From the NCBI RefSeq assembly GCF_900496995.4, contig NC_044019.1, forward strand, positions 1,736,001-1,800,000: a stretch of DNA of 64,000 bases, given 5' to 3'. This stretch comes from Aquila chrysaetos chrysaetos. Its lineage: Eukaryota > Chordata > Aves > Accipitriformes > Accipitridae. Below are positions 12,701 through 20,510 of this stretch, piece after piece. The stretch's first letter is position 1, and each line of letters starts with the position of its first letter. Both the position numbers and the translations under genes were made by a program. The notes beneath the pieces were generated by a model. That model had not been told where the DNA came from, searched no databases, and saw only the letters and a program-made list of their open reading frames with translations.

Positions 12701-14165
12701 CGGGAGGCCCTGGGGTGCTGGTGGAGCATCCTGGGGGGGACTGTGGCCATGCTGGCAGCAGCGCTGCACCCCGCAGCGATGGCTGGTGGCTTGGGGGGGG
12801 GGGGCCACCGAGCAGCGTCTCCGCTGCCTGGGGGTGCCACGAGCGGGGCCGGTGCGGTGAGCGTGTACTTGGCACCCACCGGCTCCTTGCAGAGAGCTGC
12901 AGCGCGTGTGGCCACAGCTCCCGGCGCTGAGTCACGGCCGCGCCGGGCCTGGCCAGCGCCGCGTCCCTCCTGCCCATGGCCGGGCCCCCCCGTGCACCCC
13001 TCGCCCCCCAATCCTGGGAGGGGGGCAGGACCGGGACCCCCGCGAGGGCTCCCTGCACCCGCCATCGCACCGCTCCAGCCGCGAATTTAGGGGTAGGAAG
13101 GTCACTGGGGTCAAGGCACGGATGGGCTGCGGTGACACTCGCCCCCCTCAGTCGCCCTGCCCTGGCCACGCTGTGCCGGGGCTGGGGAGTCCCCCCGCCA
13201 CCCTGTTATGGTCTCAAGCCCCTGAGATGTCAGCTGAACCCCCCCTCCCCTGGACAAAGGCGTCTCTGGCCTCCCCTGCCCAGATCTGTGGCGTGGGGAG
13301 GGCGTGCGGGGCGCCCGGACCCCCAGGTCCTTCTCCCAGCCTTGCAAACGAGCCAGGCAGGACGAGCGGGGGTGTGGGAGGTGGGTGTCGTCCCCCCCAG
13401 CGCTGGCCACAGCTGCACCGAGCTGCAACCACTGCTCTGGCACACGGGCTGCAGCAAGGGAGGGGGACAGGGGGGTGTGGGGTGCAGGGGGATCCCGGGG
13501 GGGTGCTGGGGTGCTGCAGGGTCTTGGGGCAGCGTGGGGGGTGTGTGGGGGGTGCAGCTGGTGCATCCTAAACCAGCGCAGCAGCAACAGTGGGGACCTC
13601 TGCCAAGAGCCAGGGCCAACGGAGGAGCCCCTGGCTCCGGGCGCGGGCACGCACCTCCGCCATCCGAGCTGGCCCGTGCGGGCTCACGGGACACGGCACT
13701 TGGCCGTGGCCCCGTCTCCTTGGAGGTGCAGCCCCCCCCGGCACCCCACGGCCCAAACTGCCGAGCCTCGGACGCATCCTGAGGTGTCCCACCGCCCGCG
13801 AAGGGCACCCACCGGCCAAAATACGGGGCGGCGGGTGCATTACCAGCCTGAGCACCCTGGGGCCGGTGCAGAGACTACGGGTCCCAGGCACGCGCGTTGG
13901 CTGCGGCACTGTCTAGCTCTCCAAACACGCGGGAACCTCGCTCTGGCACGGCCGCGGGCACTACGGGACCGTACGGGCAGTGCCACCGCCGGGATGCACC
14001 CGGGACCGGGTGCAGGCAGAGGCCGGGTCCGGGGGTGGGCAGGAGGTGCTCCCCACAGCCCCTGCCCAGCCTCGGGCTTCACCGCGGCCACCGACTCCTT
14101 CCAGGTTCCCACCCTGTGGGAACGCAGCCCCCCGTGCCCAGCCCCACGCCACCCGCCTCTCCCTC
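9736..14165. other. GC-rich, CpG-dense non-coding stretch upstream of mir-1b
   Basis: Very high GC with long G runs (for example around 11018-11033 and 12795-12805), a (CCCT)5 run at 10533-10552, and a CArG-like CCTTTTATAG at 11656-11665. No segment resembles a conserved protein, and stop codons are rare in all six frames because of base composition. It may contain the primary transcript or first exon(s) of the mir-1b/mir-133c host RNA, but no exon can be fixed from sequence alone. Confidence 0.5.
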
Positions 14166-14243
14166 CCAACCCTACATACTTCTTCATATGCCCATATGGA
14201 GTCGGCCGGCGTTATGGAATGTTAAGAAGTATGTATTTTTGGG
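14166..14243 (+). ncRNA. mir-1b: mir-1b precursor hairpin
   Basis: The 3' arm carries TGGAATGTTAAGAAGTATG plus TA (14215-14235). It has the miR-1/206 seed GGAAUG and differs from classical miR-1 by one A-to-U change at position 9. It equals the chicken miR-1b mature sequence as I remember it. The 5' arm (14173-14196) pairs with it over 12 bp next to the base, then again through CCATA/TATGG near a GC-rich loop. miR-1 family microRNAs are made in skeletal and cardiac muscle, where they repress non-muscle and proliferative transcripts. Mir-133c follows on the same strand 80 nt later, so the two are almost certainly processed from one primary transcript. Confidence 0.93.
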
Positions 14244-14308
14244 CTGGGACCCCCACGCCGGGACCCACCAGCACTGGCCCAGGCGGCGCCTCTGGAGAAA
14301 CGGTGCGT

Positions 14309-14385
14309 CCCTGGGGCTGGTAAAAAGGAACCAGATCAACTTGCAACTGGATTTGGTCCCCTTCAACCAGCTGCAGCGGCGCATG
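14309..14385 (+). ncRNA. mir-133c: mir-133c precursor hairpin
   Basis: The 3' arm at 14352-14373 begins TTTGGTCCCCTTCAACCAGC and continues TG, identical to mature miR-133a-3p. The 5' arm at 14316-14336 (GCTGGTAAAAAGGAACCAGA) is the expected partially paired passenger strand. The terminal loop is TCAACTTGCAACTGG-like. miR-133 acts with miR-1 in muscle differentiation. The start-to-start distance to mir-1b is only about 143 nt, much tighter than the kilobase spacing of the mammalian miR-1/133a and miR-206/133b pairs. The name 133c follows the chicken cluster and is from memory. Confidence 0.93.
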
Positions 14386-14939
14386 CGCTACGGCACCCGC
14401 TGCGCCCTCGCCGCCCCGGCCTGGAGGGGCTGCCGCCGGGTGGGCTGGATGCGTCCTGCCCCGAGGGGGCTCGGGGCTTGGAGTGGGTGCAGGGAGCGGG
14501 GGAAAAGGAGGTTTGCAAAATGGGATTTTGGCTGGTTTTTGAGGTTGCGCGGGTGGAGGGGAGGCAGCCAGAGGGGCTGCACCTCCGCTGCTGGCCGGTG
14601 GAAATTGCGCTGCCCAGGCTGCCCGTAGTCCTCGTCAAAAACCACAGAGCTTCACTGGTCCCAAACCTGGCCGGGAAATGCCCCATAAGGCCCCAGCCAC
14701 CACGGCACAGGCGTGAGGAGCCTCCCCCCGCCCAGCACGTCCTCCCCACCGCAGCCCCGGCACCTCCCGTCCCCACGTCCCCGTGAGGGGGTCGAGGGGA
14801 GAGAGGGCTCCCCGCGGGGGGCAGCCCCAGGGTCCGACCCCCAGGGACTGGGGAGCCACAGCCCCGCTGCCCGGCCGCCTCCTGCTCTAGCAGAACCAGG
14901 CATACCAAGAGTAAACACCAAGATGGACCAAGAATTCGG
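14386..14939. other. Spacer between the microRNA cluster and the interferon-type promoter
   Basis: GC-rich sequence of about 550 bp with no gene recognised. It must hold the 3' part of the microRNA primary transcript, and possibly its terminator, but no AATAAA-type signal is visible. Confidence 0.4.
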
Positions 14940-14950
14940 GAAACCGAAAC
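14940..14950 (+). promoter_or_regulatory. ISRE (interferon-stimulated response element)
   Basis: GAAACCGAAAC is an exact match to the ISRE core GAAANNGAAAC bound by ISGF3/IRF proteins. It is embedded in GGGAAACCGAAACCC, about 520 bp before the start codon of the first ISG12-like gene and in the same orientation. A spaced STAT site and a CRE follow within 50 bp. Confidence 0.8.
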
Positions 14951-14963
14951 CCAGCAGAGCGGT

Positions 14964-14972
14964 TTCTTGGAA
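14964..14972. promoter_or_regulatory. GAS/STAT (or BCL6) palindrome
   Basis: TTCTTGGAA fits the STAT consensus TTCNNNGAA, and more narrowly TTCYNRGAA. It lies 13 bp after the ISRE. Position and neighbours support a role in the interferon-responsive promoter of the downstream gene. Confidence 0.55.
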
Positions 14973-14983
14973 ATTTGCTGTCC

Positions 14984-14991
14984 TGACGTCA
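14984..14991. promoter_or_regulatory. CRE (CREB/ATF site)
   Basis: TGACGTCA is the perfect palindromic CRE. Together with the ISRE and GAS boxes it marks 14940-14991 as a likely core promoter, with transcription probably starting shortly downstream, around 15000-15060. The first non-coding exon of the gene could not be fixed. Confidence 0.55.
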
Positions 14992-15462
14992 CCCGGGGCC
15001 CCTGCTAACAGCGGCAGGCAGCACTGCCCTCTTCGTCGGTGGCAGACAGACAGGTTGGTAGTGCAAGGTGCCGGGGTCCCACGATGGGGGTTTGGGGTGC
15101 TGGGATCCCACGATGGGGGTTTGGGGACAGCACCCCTTTTCCAAGGCGGGGGGGGACAAAAGCAGGGGGGGCTGCTCAACCCGCTGGGCTGGCAGAGTGG
15201 CTAGGGAGCCCTGGGCTGGGAAAGAAACACAGGGTCTGGTGGGTCTCTGCTGTTGTGGGGTGGCTGGGGGCTCTTGCGGGCAGGATGGGGTGGGAGGGGG
15301 GTGGCTGCGGACACCCGGGCAGGAGAACAAGACCCCACTGGCCCTGCTCACCACCTGCACCACTCTAAGAAGAAACTTTTGTTCTTGCTCCCTGAAGGAC
15401 CAGGCTCAGACTGGACCCAGCACACCTCTTGCTCCGGCAGCTGCCCCCCAGGCCAGCCCACC

Positions 15463-16855
15463 ATGGGTAAGCTCATGGGGTCAGGGGCACGGGCCCCGCA
15501 GCGGGACAGCGTGGGGGACACGGGGCACCGGCCCCTGGGTGCACAGCAAACCTCCCTTTGCTTGTGAGCGAAGGCACAGGGGGGCTCAGGGCTCTCGTGG
15601 GACGGGGCCAGGGCTGGCCACGGGCATCAGGGCTGTGCCGGCAAGGACTCGCTTCCCCGGCATTTTGGAGAGGATGCAGCCACTGTCCCGGTGGTGTGAG
15701 GTGCCGGGATGCTCCCGGCACGGGGCACATGCTGCTCCAGTGGGCAGGAGGGGGCCTGGGGGTGCGGGCAGGGGATGGAGGAGCCCCTTGCCGTGCTGCC
15801 CAGAGCGAGGGCAGCAGCTCGCCTTCGCTTTCAGCCCTGCCGCCTGACCGCCCTCGATCTCTCCTTTGTTACAGGTTTTGTTGGCTCTGCCATCGGGGCG
15901 ACCGCAGGGATCGGTAAGGCACTGGTGGGCACAGGGATGGCTGACACCACGTGGAAATAAATCACTTTCCCAGGGCTTCATACTGCTGCTTTGCACACAC
16001 AGACCCCTCTCGGGGGGTGCCGCCCCCTCCCCAAAAAGCTGCGTCTTGGCCTGTCCCAGGAAGCCCGAGTGCAGGACCCCATCGATGCCCCAGCTAGGGA
16101 GGTCTGGCCCCAGGACCCTGCACCAGCCGCTCTGCTCCCGGCTGTCCCAGGCGAGCTGGAGCTCTGCCTCCACACACCCCCCGTTTCGGGGCAGGAGGAC
16201 ACGCGTGGCTGAGGAGCGACCCAGGGCTGAGGGTTTTGCAGCCTGCGTGCCTGCAGGAGTGTCACCGCCGCTGCTCTCCGATGCAGGACTCTCCGTGGTT
16301 GTGGTGCCGGCAGCCCTGTACGCTCTGGGCTTCACCAAAGCAGGAATTACAGTCGGATCCGTGGCCGCCAGAATGATGTCTCTGGCTGCCAGGGCCAATG
16401 GCGGGGGGGTGGCCGCCGAGAGCCTGGTGGCCATAGCGCAGTCGCTCGGTGAGTGCTCGCAGTGGGGTGCCCGTGGGGTCACCACGGGGGGCCCCGTGTT
16501 TTGGCCTCCCTGGGCAGTACCAGCAGCGTGGCGAGAACCTGGGGTGGTCGCGGGAGCGGGGACCCCCCCCGCCGGGATCCCACCTGCTCTGGGGTGGCCC
16601 CGCTGGCTGTGCTGGCCTGGCGGCAGGGAGGTGAGGTCTGGGGGGGGGCTGCTCCTCCTCGGGGTGCTCCCCCAGGCTAATGGGGCACAGTGGGGGCCCC
16701 ATGCTGGGGCTGGGGTTGGGTCTGGGCGGGGGGGGGGGGCTCGGGCTGATTTCTCCTCCTCTTCCTCAGGGGCAGCAGGAGTCCCCACAGCCGTGAAGGT
16801 TGCCCTGTTAGCCATCGGGGCGGCCATCGGGCTTGCTGTGACAGCCCTGCTGTGA
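15463..16855 (+). CDS. ISG12/IFI27-family protein, copy 1 (96 aa)
   Basis: Small hydrophobic interferon-inducible membrane protein of the IFI6/IFI27 (ISG12) family, whose members sit in mitochondria or ER and modulate apoptosis and antiviral state. Coding exons are 15463-15466, 15875-15913, 16287-16448 and 16770-16855. All have GT-AG borders, every intron splits a Gly codon, and the total is 291 nt. The start ATG sits in a perfect Kozak context (CCACCATGG), with only four coding bases in its exon. The protein begins MGFVGSAIGATAGIG. The 162-nt exon holds the family core: a hydrophobic helix with ALGFTKAGI, then AARMMS and ANGGG. It ends in a glycine/alanine-rich helix LLAIGAAIGLAVTALL with no hydrophilic tail. 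An ISRE/GAS/CRE block lies 0.5 kb upstream. The second copy begins about 0.5 kb after its stop. Orthology (chicken ISG12-2, IFI6 or IFI27L2) is not resolved here, so no symbol is given. Confidence 0.88.
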
Positions 16856-16962
16856 CCCCCCCGGATCTCCACCGGGACCCTCACTGATGTCTGCCCTGAC
16901 ACTCCCCCCGCCCCCGCTGCGACCCCCTGCATCTCTCCCCTCCCCGCTGTCCCTGACCCCCA

Positions 16963-16968
16963 AATAAA
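16963..16968 (+). terminator. Polyadenylation signal of ISG12-like copy 1
   Basis: AATAAA about 110 bp after the TGA at 16853-16855. Only about 20-60 bp separate it from the GC-box promoter of the next gene, so the two genes are packed almost end to end. Confidence 0.8.
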
Positions 16969-16995
16969 GACTCCCCAAGGCAGATCTCCTCCTCC

Positions 16996-17111
16996 TCCTC
17001 CGGGTCGTGATGCACCGGGCGGGGGCGGCCCCGGGGCGGGGACGGGGCGGGACGGGGCGGCCCCAGCTCCGGCTTCAGCTCCGGTACCGGTCCGGGTCGG
17101 CGGGCAGGGAG
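16996..17111 (+). promoter_or_regulatory. GC-box CpG promoter and probable first exon of ISG12-like copy 2
   Basis: Repeated GGGGCGGGG/GGGACGGGG boxes (Sp1/KLF type) in a CpG-dense segment, followed by a splice-donor-like GGGAG|GTAGGC at 17111/17112. No ISRE core (GAAANNGAAAC) or GAS palindrome is visible between 16990 and 17353, in contrast to copy 1. A non-coding exon 1 here is inferred. Confidence 0.5.
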
Positions 17112-17353
17112 GTAGGCACGGTGGCCACGGGGGGGGGGGGGGTGCCCCCGGGGTTCCCCCCTTCTCCCCTCTCCCCTCGGCCCGGGAGCAGCGGGGCCGC
17201 TCCCGTCGCTTGGCCGCCTCCCGGGGAGGGGGGGGGGGGGCTGAAACCGGGGCCGGGGGGGGGGGTTGCGGGCTGGGGGAGCTGCTGCCGGCCCCGCCGG
17301 AGGGAAGGTTTCCTGCCTGCCCGCCCTCCTGCCTGCCTTTTTCTTTCTTAGCG

Positions 17354-18570
17354 ATGGAAAACACGGTCAAAAGAGCAGCCGTGGGAGCCGCTGTGGGAGT
17401 AGGTGAGGGTCTGGCGTTGGGTGAGCAGCGCTCGGGTTCGCTGCCCGGTCCCATTCCCAGGCTGGTAGTGGGGGACCTGGCCGGGCTGGGGGGGGGCTGC
17501 GAGTGCCGGGGAGACTTCGGGTGCTGCTGCGAGGGAGGGGGCAGCGCTGGAAATCTGTCTGCATCCACTGCTGCGGCCCTGGAAATCTGTCTGTCTGCAG
17601 CCCTGGAAATCTGTCTGCACCCACTGCTGCGGCCCTGGAAATCTGTCTGCATCCACCGCTGCGGCCCTGCATGCCTCGCCTCGCCTCTCCTCTCCTCCCC
17701 GAGGATGGGGTGTTCCCATCCCTGCACCCCACTGCCCTTGCTCCCCACTCTGACACGTCTGTCCTTTCTGGGAGGCCGGATCCGGCGCACTGGTGGCAGG
17801 GGGGATGTGGGTCGCAGAGACCACCCTAACACCCCAGTGTCCTGCCTGCAGGAGTGGCACTCGTTGGCATCCCGGCGGGCATCTGGGCGCTGGGGTTTAC
17901 GGGAACTGGCATCGCCGCTGGGTCCATGGCTGCCAAGATGATGTCAGCGGCTGCCATTGCCAACAACGGAGGAGTGGCTGCCGGCAGCATGGTGTCGGTG
18001 CTGCAGTCCGTCGGTGAGCGGGGAGGGCAGGGGAGCTGAGCTGCGCTGGGTCCATCCCCGGAGGGTTGCACAGGGTTATACACTCGGCTTGCTGTAGGGC
18101 CAAACCAGCCCTTTAACCCATCGTTGGTCTGAATCACCCCAAACACCCTAAATCCACGATGTGGTAGGAAGAGTCAGGACTCGCTGGGGTAGGGCACCAA
18201 GGCTGGGGACATCAGGGGAACGTGCAGGTGGGCGTCTGCTCTTCTGGCAAGAACAACGCCTGCATTCGTCGGCAGTGCTGGCCGGAGCCAGAAAGGGACA
18301 GCAGAAAGGGGCTGGCTGTGCTCGGGGAGCAGAGCCCGCTCCCCGGCACACTCAGGAGAGGTCCTTGGCTACCTCTGCCCGGTGCTCAGTCCCCTCAGCA
18401 GGCAGCACCGATGCTCCCGGGGCATCAGGCCTCTTTCTGTCTTTGCAGGGGCTGCAGGTTTCTCTCTTGGTTCCAAAATTGGGCTGACGACCACCCTGGG
18501 GCCGCTCGGTGCTGCAGCTGGTGCCAAGCTGTTCAAGGGGAAGACAACTCCAGGTGACAAACGCAAGTGA
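17354..18570 (+). CDS. ISG12/IFI27-family protein, copy 2 (110 aa)
   Basis: Second member of the interferon-inducible ISG12/IFI6 family. Coding exons are 17354-17402, 17852-18013 and 18449-18570, totalling 333 nt with TGA at 18568-18570. The middle exon is again exactly 162 nt with the same phases as in copy 1, so the two genes are tandem duplicates. The N-terminus [17 protein letters not shown] differs from copy 1 and is encoded in one exon. The core has [34 protein letters not shown] and LQSVGAAG. Unlike copy 1 it ends in a basic hydrophilic tail ([14 protein letters not shown]). The glycine/alanine-rich helices predict membrane association, probably mitochondrial or ER. Assigned by family pattern; the one-to-one mammalian orthologue is not determined. 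Confidence 0.9.
17547..17669. repeat. 32-bp minisatellite in intron of ISG12-like copy 2
   Basis: Four copies of a unit beginning CTGGAAATCTGTCTGCAYCC and ending in CTGCGGCC start at 17547, 17579, 17603 and 17635. The second copy is shortened to 24 bp. Differences between copies are few, so expansion is recent. Confidence 0.85.
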
Positions 18571-18706
18571 AGCCAAGAAGGTGCCTGAGCCCGAGGTTTC
18601 TGCCAGGCAGCGTGGCAGGCGCTGGGAAGCCCCTGCAGACCCCCCAGCTACTCGGCCGCCCTTTTAAGATCTGTGGATCGACTTGAGCAATGAGTGCATT
18701 GAAACC

Positions 18707-18712
18707 AATAAA
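18707..18712 (+). terminator. Polyadenylation signal of ISG12-like copy 2
   Basis: AATAAA about 137 bp after the stop codon, followed by a GT-rich stretch (GGTGGTTTGC, then GGGAGTGTTGTGGTGG), the expected downstream element. Confidence 0.85.
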
Positions 18713-19230
18713 GGTGGTTTGCAGGTGGGAGTGTTGTGGTGGCTGGTATGCGGTCGGGGCCCAGGTATCCACCAAGTACCTCTGGATTCACAGTGGTCCG
18801 GGAACAGACCCAAACTTGCAGTGTTTTCAGTCCTGCACTCTCTTCCCCTGAAAAGCTGAGACGCTGGCAAGGCTGCTGACAGGTTTGTTATAAACTGTGT
18901 TTAATTCGCATTGTGCCTGGTGACGGATGACAGACTGGACTGACATGTGGCACGTGTCCCATACTGTGTCCCAAGCATGGGTGTACAAGGCTCTCCCTGA
19001 CAATCAGCTGGGTTTCAGTTACTATACTGTCTATAATAATTACCTAAAATAAATGCGTTAAGCGATAGCGTTAGTCAACAAGCAGACACGGTATTTCCCT
19101 ACCAGTTCTGCACTTCACACACCATCATTCTTAATTGTATTTCCAATTTTCCTTGTCTCCTGAAGTGAATACCAGCTATCCCTGTGCAAGCCCAGCTCGC
19201 CTCAAATGATGGTATGAAAGTGTCAGCTGC

Positions 19231-19259
<29 letters not shown>
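19231..19259. repeat. (ATA)n microsatellite
   Basis: About ten uninterrupted ATA/TAA units; simple repeat seen directly. Confidence 0.9.
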
Positions 19260-19261
<2 letters not shown>

Positions 19262-20289
19262 CTCCATTAAAACAAATACTCTCCCTTGCACCCCCAGACA
19301 CTCATACGATGCATCCACAATGCCTGCTGGTGATCGTGGCTGCACCGGCGTGTGCGTAATTTTGGATGCTCATTGTTCAGGCTGCTGGGAACATTTAATC
19401 AGCACTCATGTAAATTTTTTTTGCTTGTGATTGCCTGTATCTGTTTCCTCAGCAGCTTCTTTAAAACCCAAAGGCTACACTGGCTTCACAGGCACTCACC
19501 TGGCTGTGGGTGCGCCAGCACAGTTCAAAATAAGTGTAAACCAGCTGCATGATCAGGACATTAAAAACTGCACTGAGTAAAGGTCTGGTGGCTCCCAACA
19601 CAGAAGAGCCTTAGGGACCTCACTCAGAAACCCACGAGACTTTCCCTGCCCTTACTGGAAGCCAGACCAAGTGCTGTACAATGAGGCGCTCAGGTGAGCG
19701 ATGGTGTTTCCGTGTTACTGTAGCTCTTGGGCGATTCTGGCATTTCAGGGCAACAGAGCAAAGGCCATGTTCGGTCCCGAGGACTCTCCTGCTCGCTGAC
19801 AGCGTCGGGCACTGCTCGAGCAGCCACGGGTTCCCCTGCATTTGGGTTGGGGGGAGGCGTCTAAAAAACTCTGCTGGTGATTGATCTAATTACAGCCGCT
19901 CCCAGAGGCTTTGAAGAGGAGCAAAACTCAGTGTGAGCTGCTGTACAGCCATGTGGGAAAGACTAAGCCTTGCTCTGAAGCTATTAAGCTGCTATTTTAA
20001 TGCTGGCTGAAAAACAACTACCCCCCCCCCCCCCCCCCAAATCTGTGAGATTCTGCTTTTAAACTTAGATTCCAACATCATACAGGAAATGAGGATGTAC
20101 TCTTTTATTAAGGTTAAAGGTTTTTAATCACTTTTCCAGAATACAGATACGATTCAAACAAAAACTATTTTTGGGGTCTCAATAATTCACTTATTAATAC
20201 CATACATTGAACTCTATAAATTCTCATATAAGAAAAAGTCTTTTTAATATAGGTTATGATGCACTGGTGACCTATTTAAATCTTTTGAA

Positions 20290-20510
20290 GTAACACTTTG
20301 CAGTTATATAGCACCTTTCATCACGGGGCTGCAAAGCATCCTACAGAATTTAGCCTCATAATGCCCAAACGAGGTAGGAAAGTCTGGCCAATTTACAAAT
20401 GGGTACAACTGAGCTACAGATTGGCAAGGGACAAAACATGAGGCATCATCGATACAACAGTAGTGACGTGACGTGTACGCTGGATCCTGGGCTATATAAT
20501 GAGTCAGTGG
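20290..20510. mobile_element. Possible ancient CR1/L3-type LINE 3' remnant
   Basis: The segment contains TATAGCACCTTTCATC, GGGGCTGCAAAGCATCCTACAG, GAGGTAGGAA, CAATTTACAAATGGG and ACTGAGC in the order expected for the old amniote L3/CR1 3' end. It is highly diverged, with no target duplications visible. Matching is from memory of the consensus. Confidence 0.4.

Noticed and set aside
14191-14200. CCCATATGGA in the mir-1b hairpin as an SRF CArG box
   Set aside because: The A/T core is only four bases between the C and G pairs, and the sequence is fully explained as the pairing part of the microRNA stem.
13304-14323. 339-codon plus-strand open frame reaching into the microRNA cluster
   Set aside because: It runs through the mir-1b hairpin and into mir-133c sequence, and is explained by base composition.
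15586-17832. Very long minus-strand open frame (748 codons) across both ISG12-like genes
   Set aside because: It lies antisense to exons, introns and promoter of two well-supported spliced genes. Its composition (Pro/Gly/Ala/Arg) follows from GC richness, and it contains the minisatellite as protein repeats. No family similarity.
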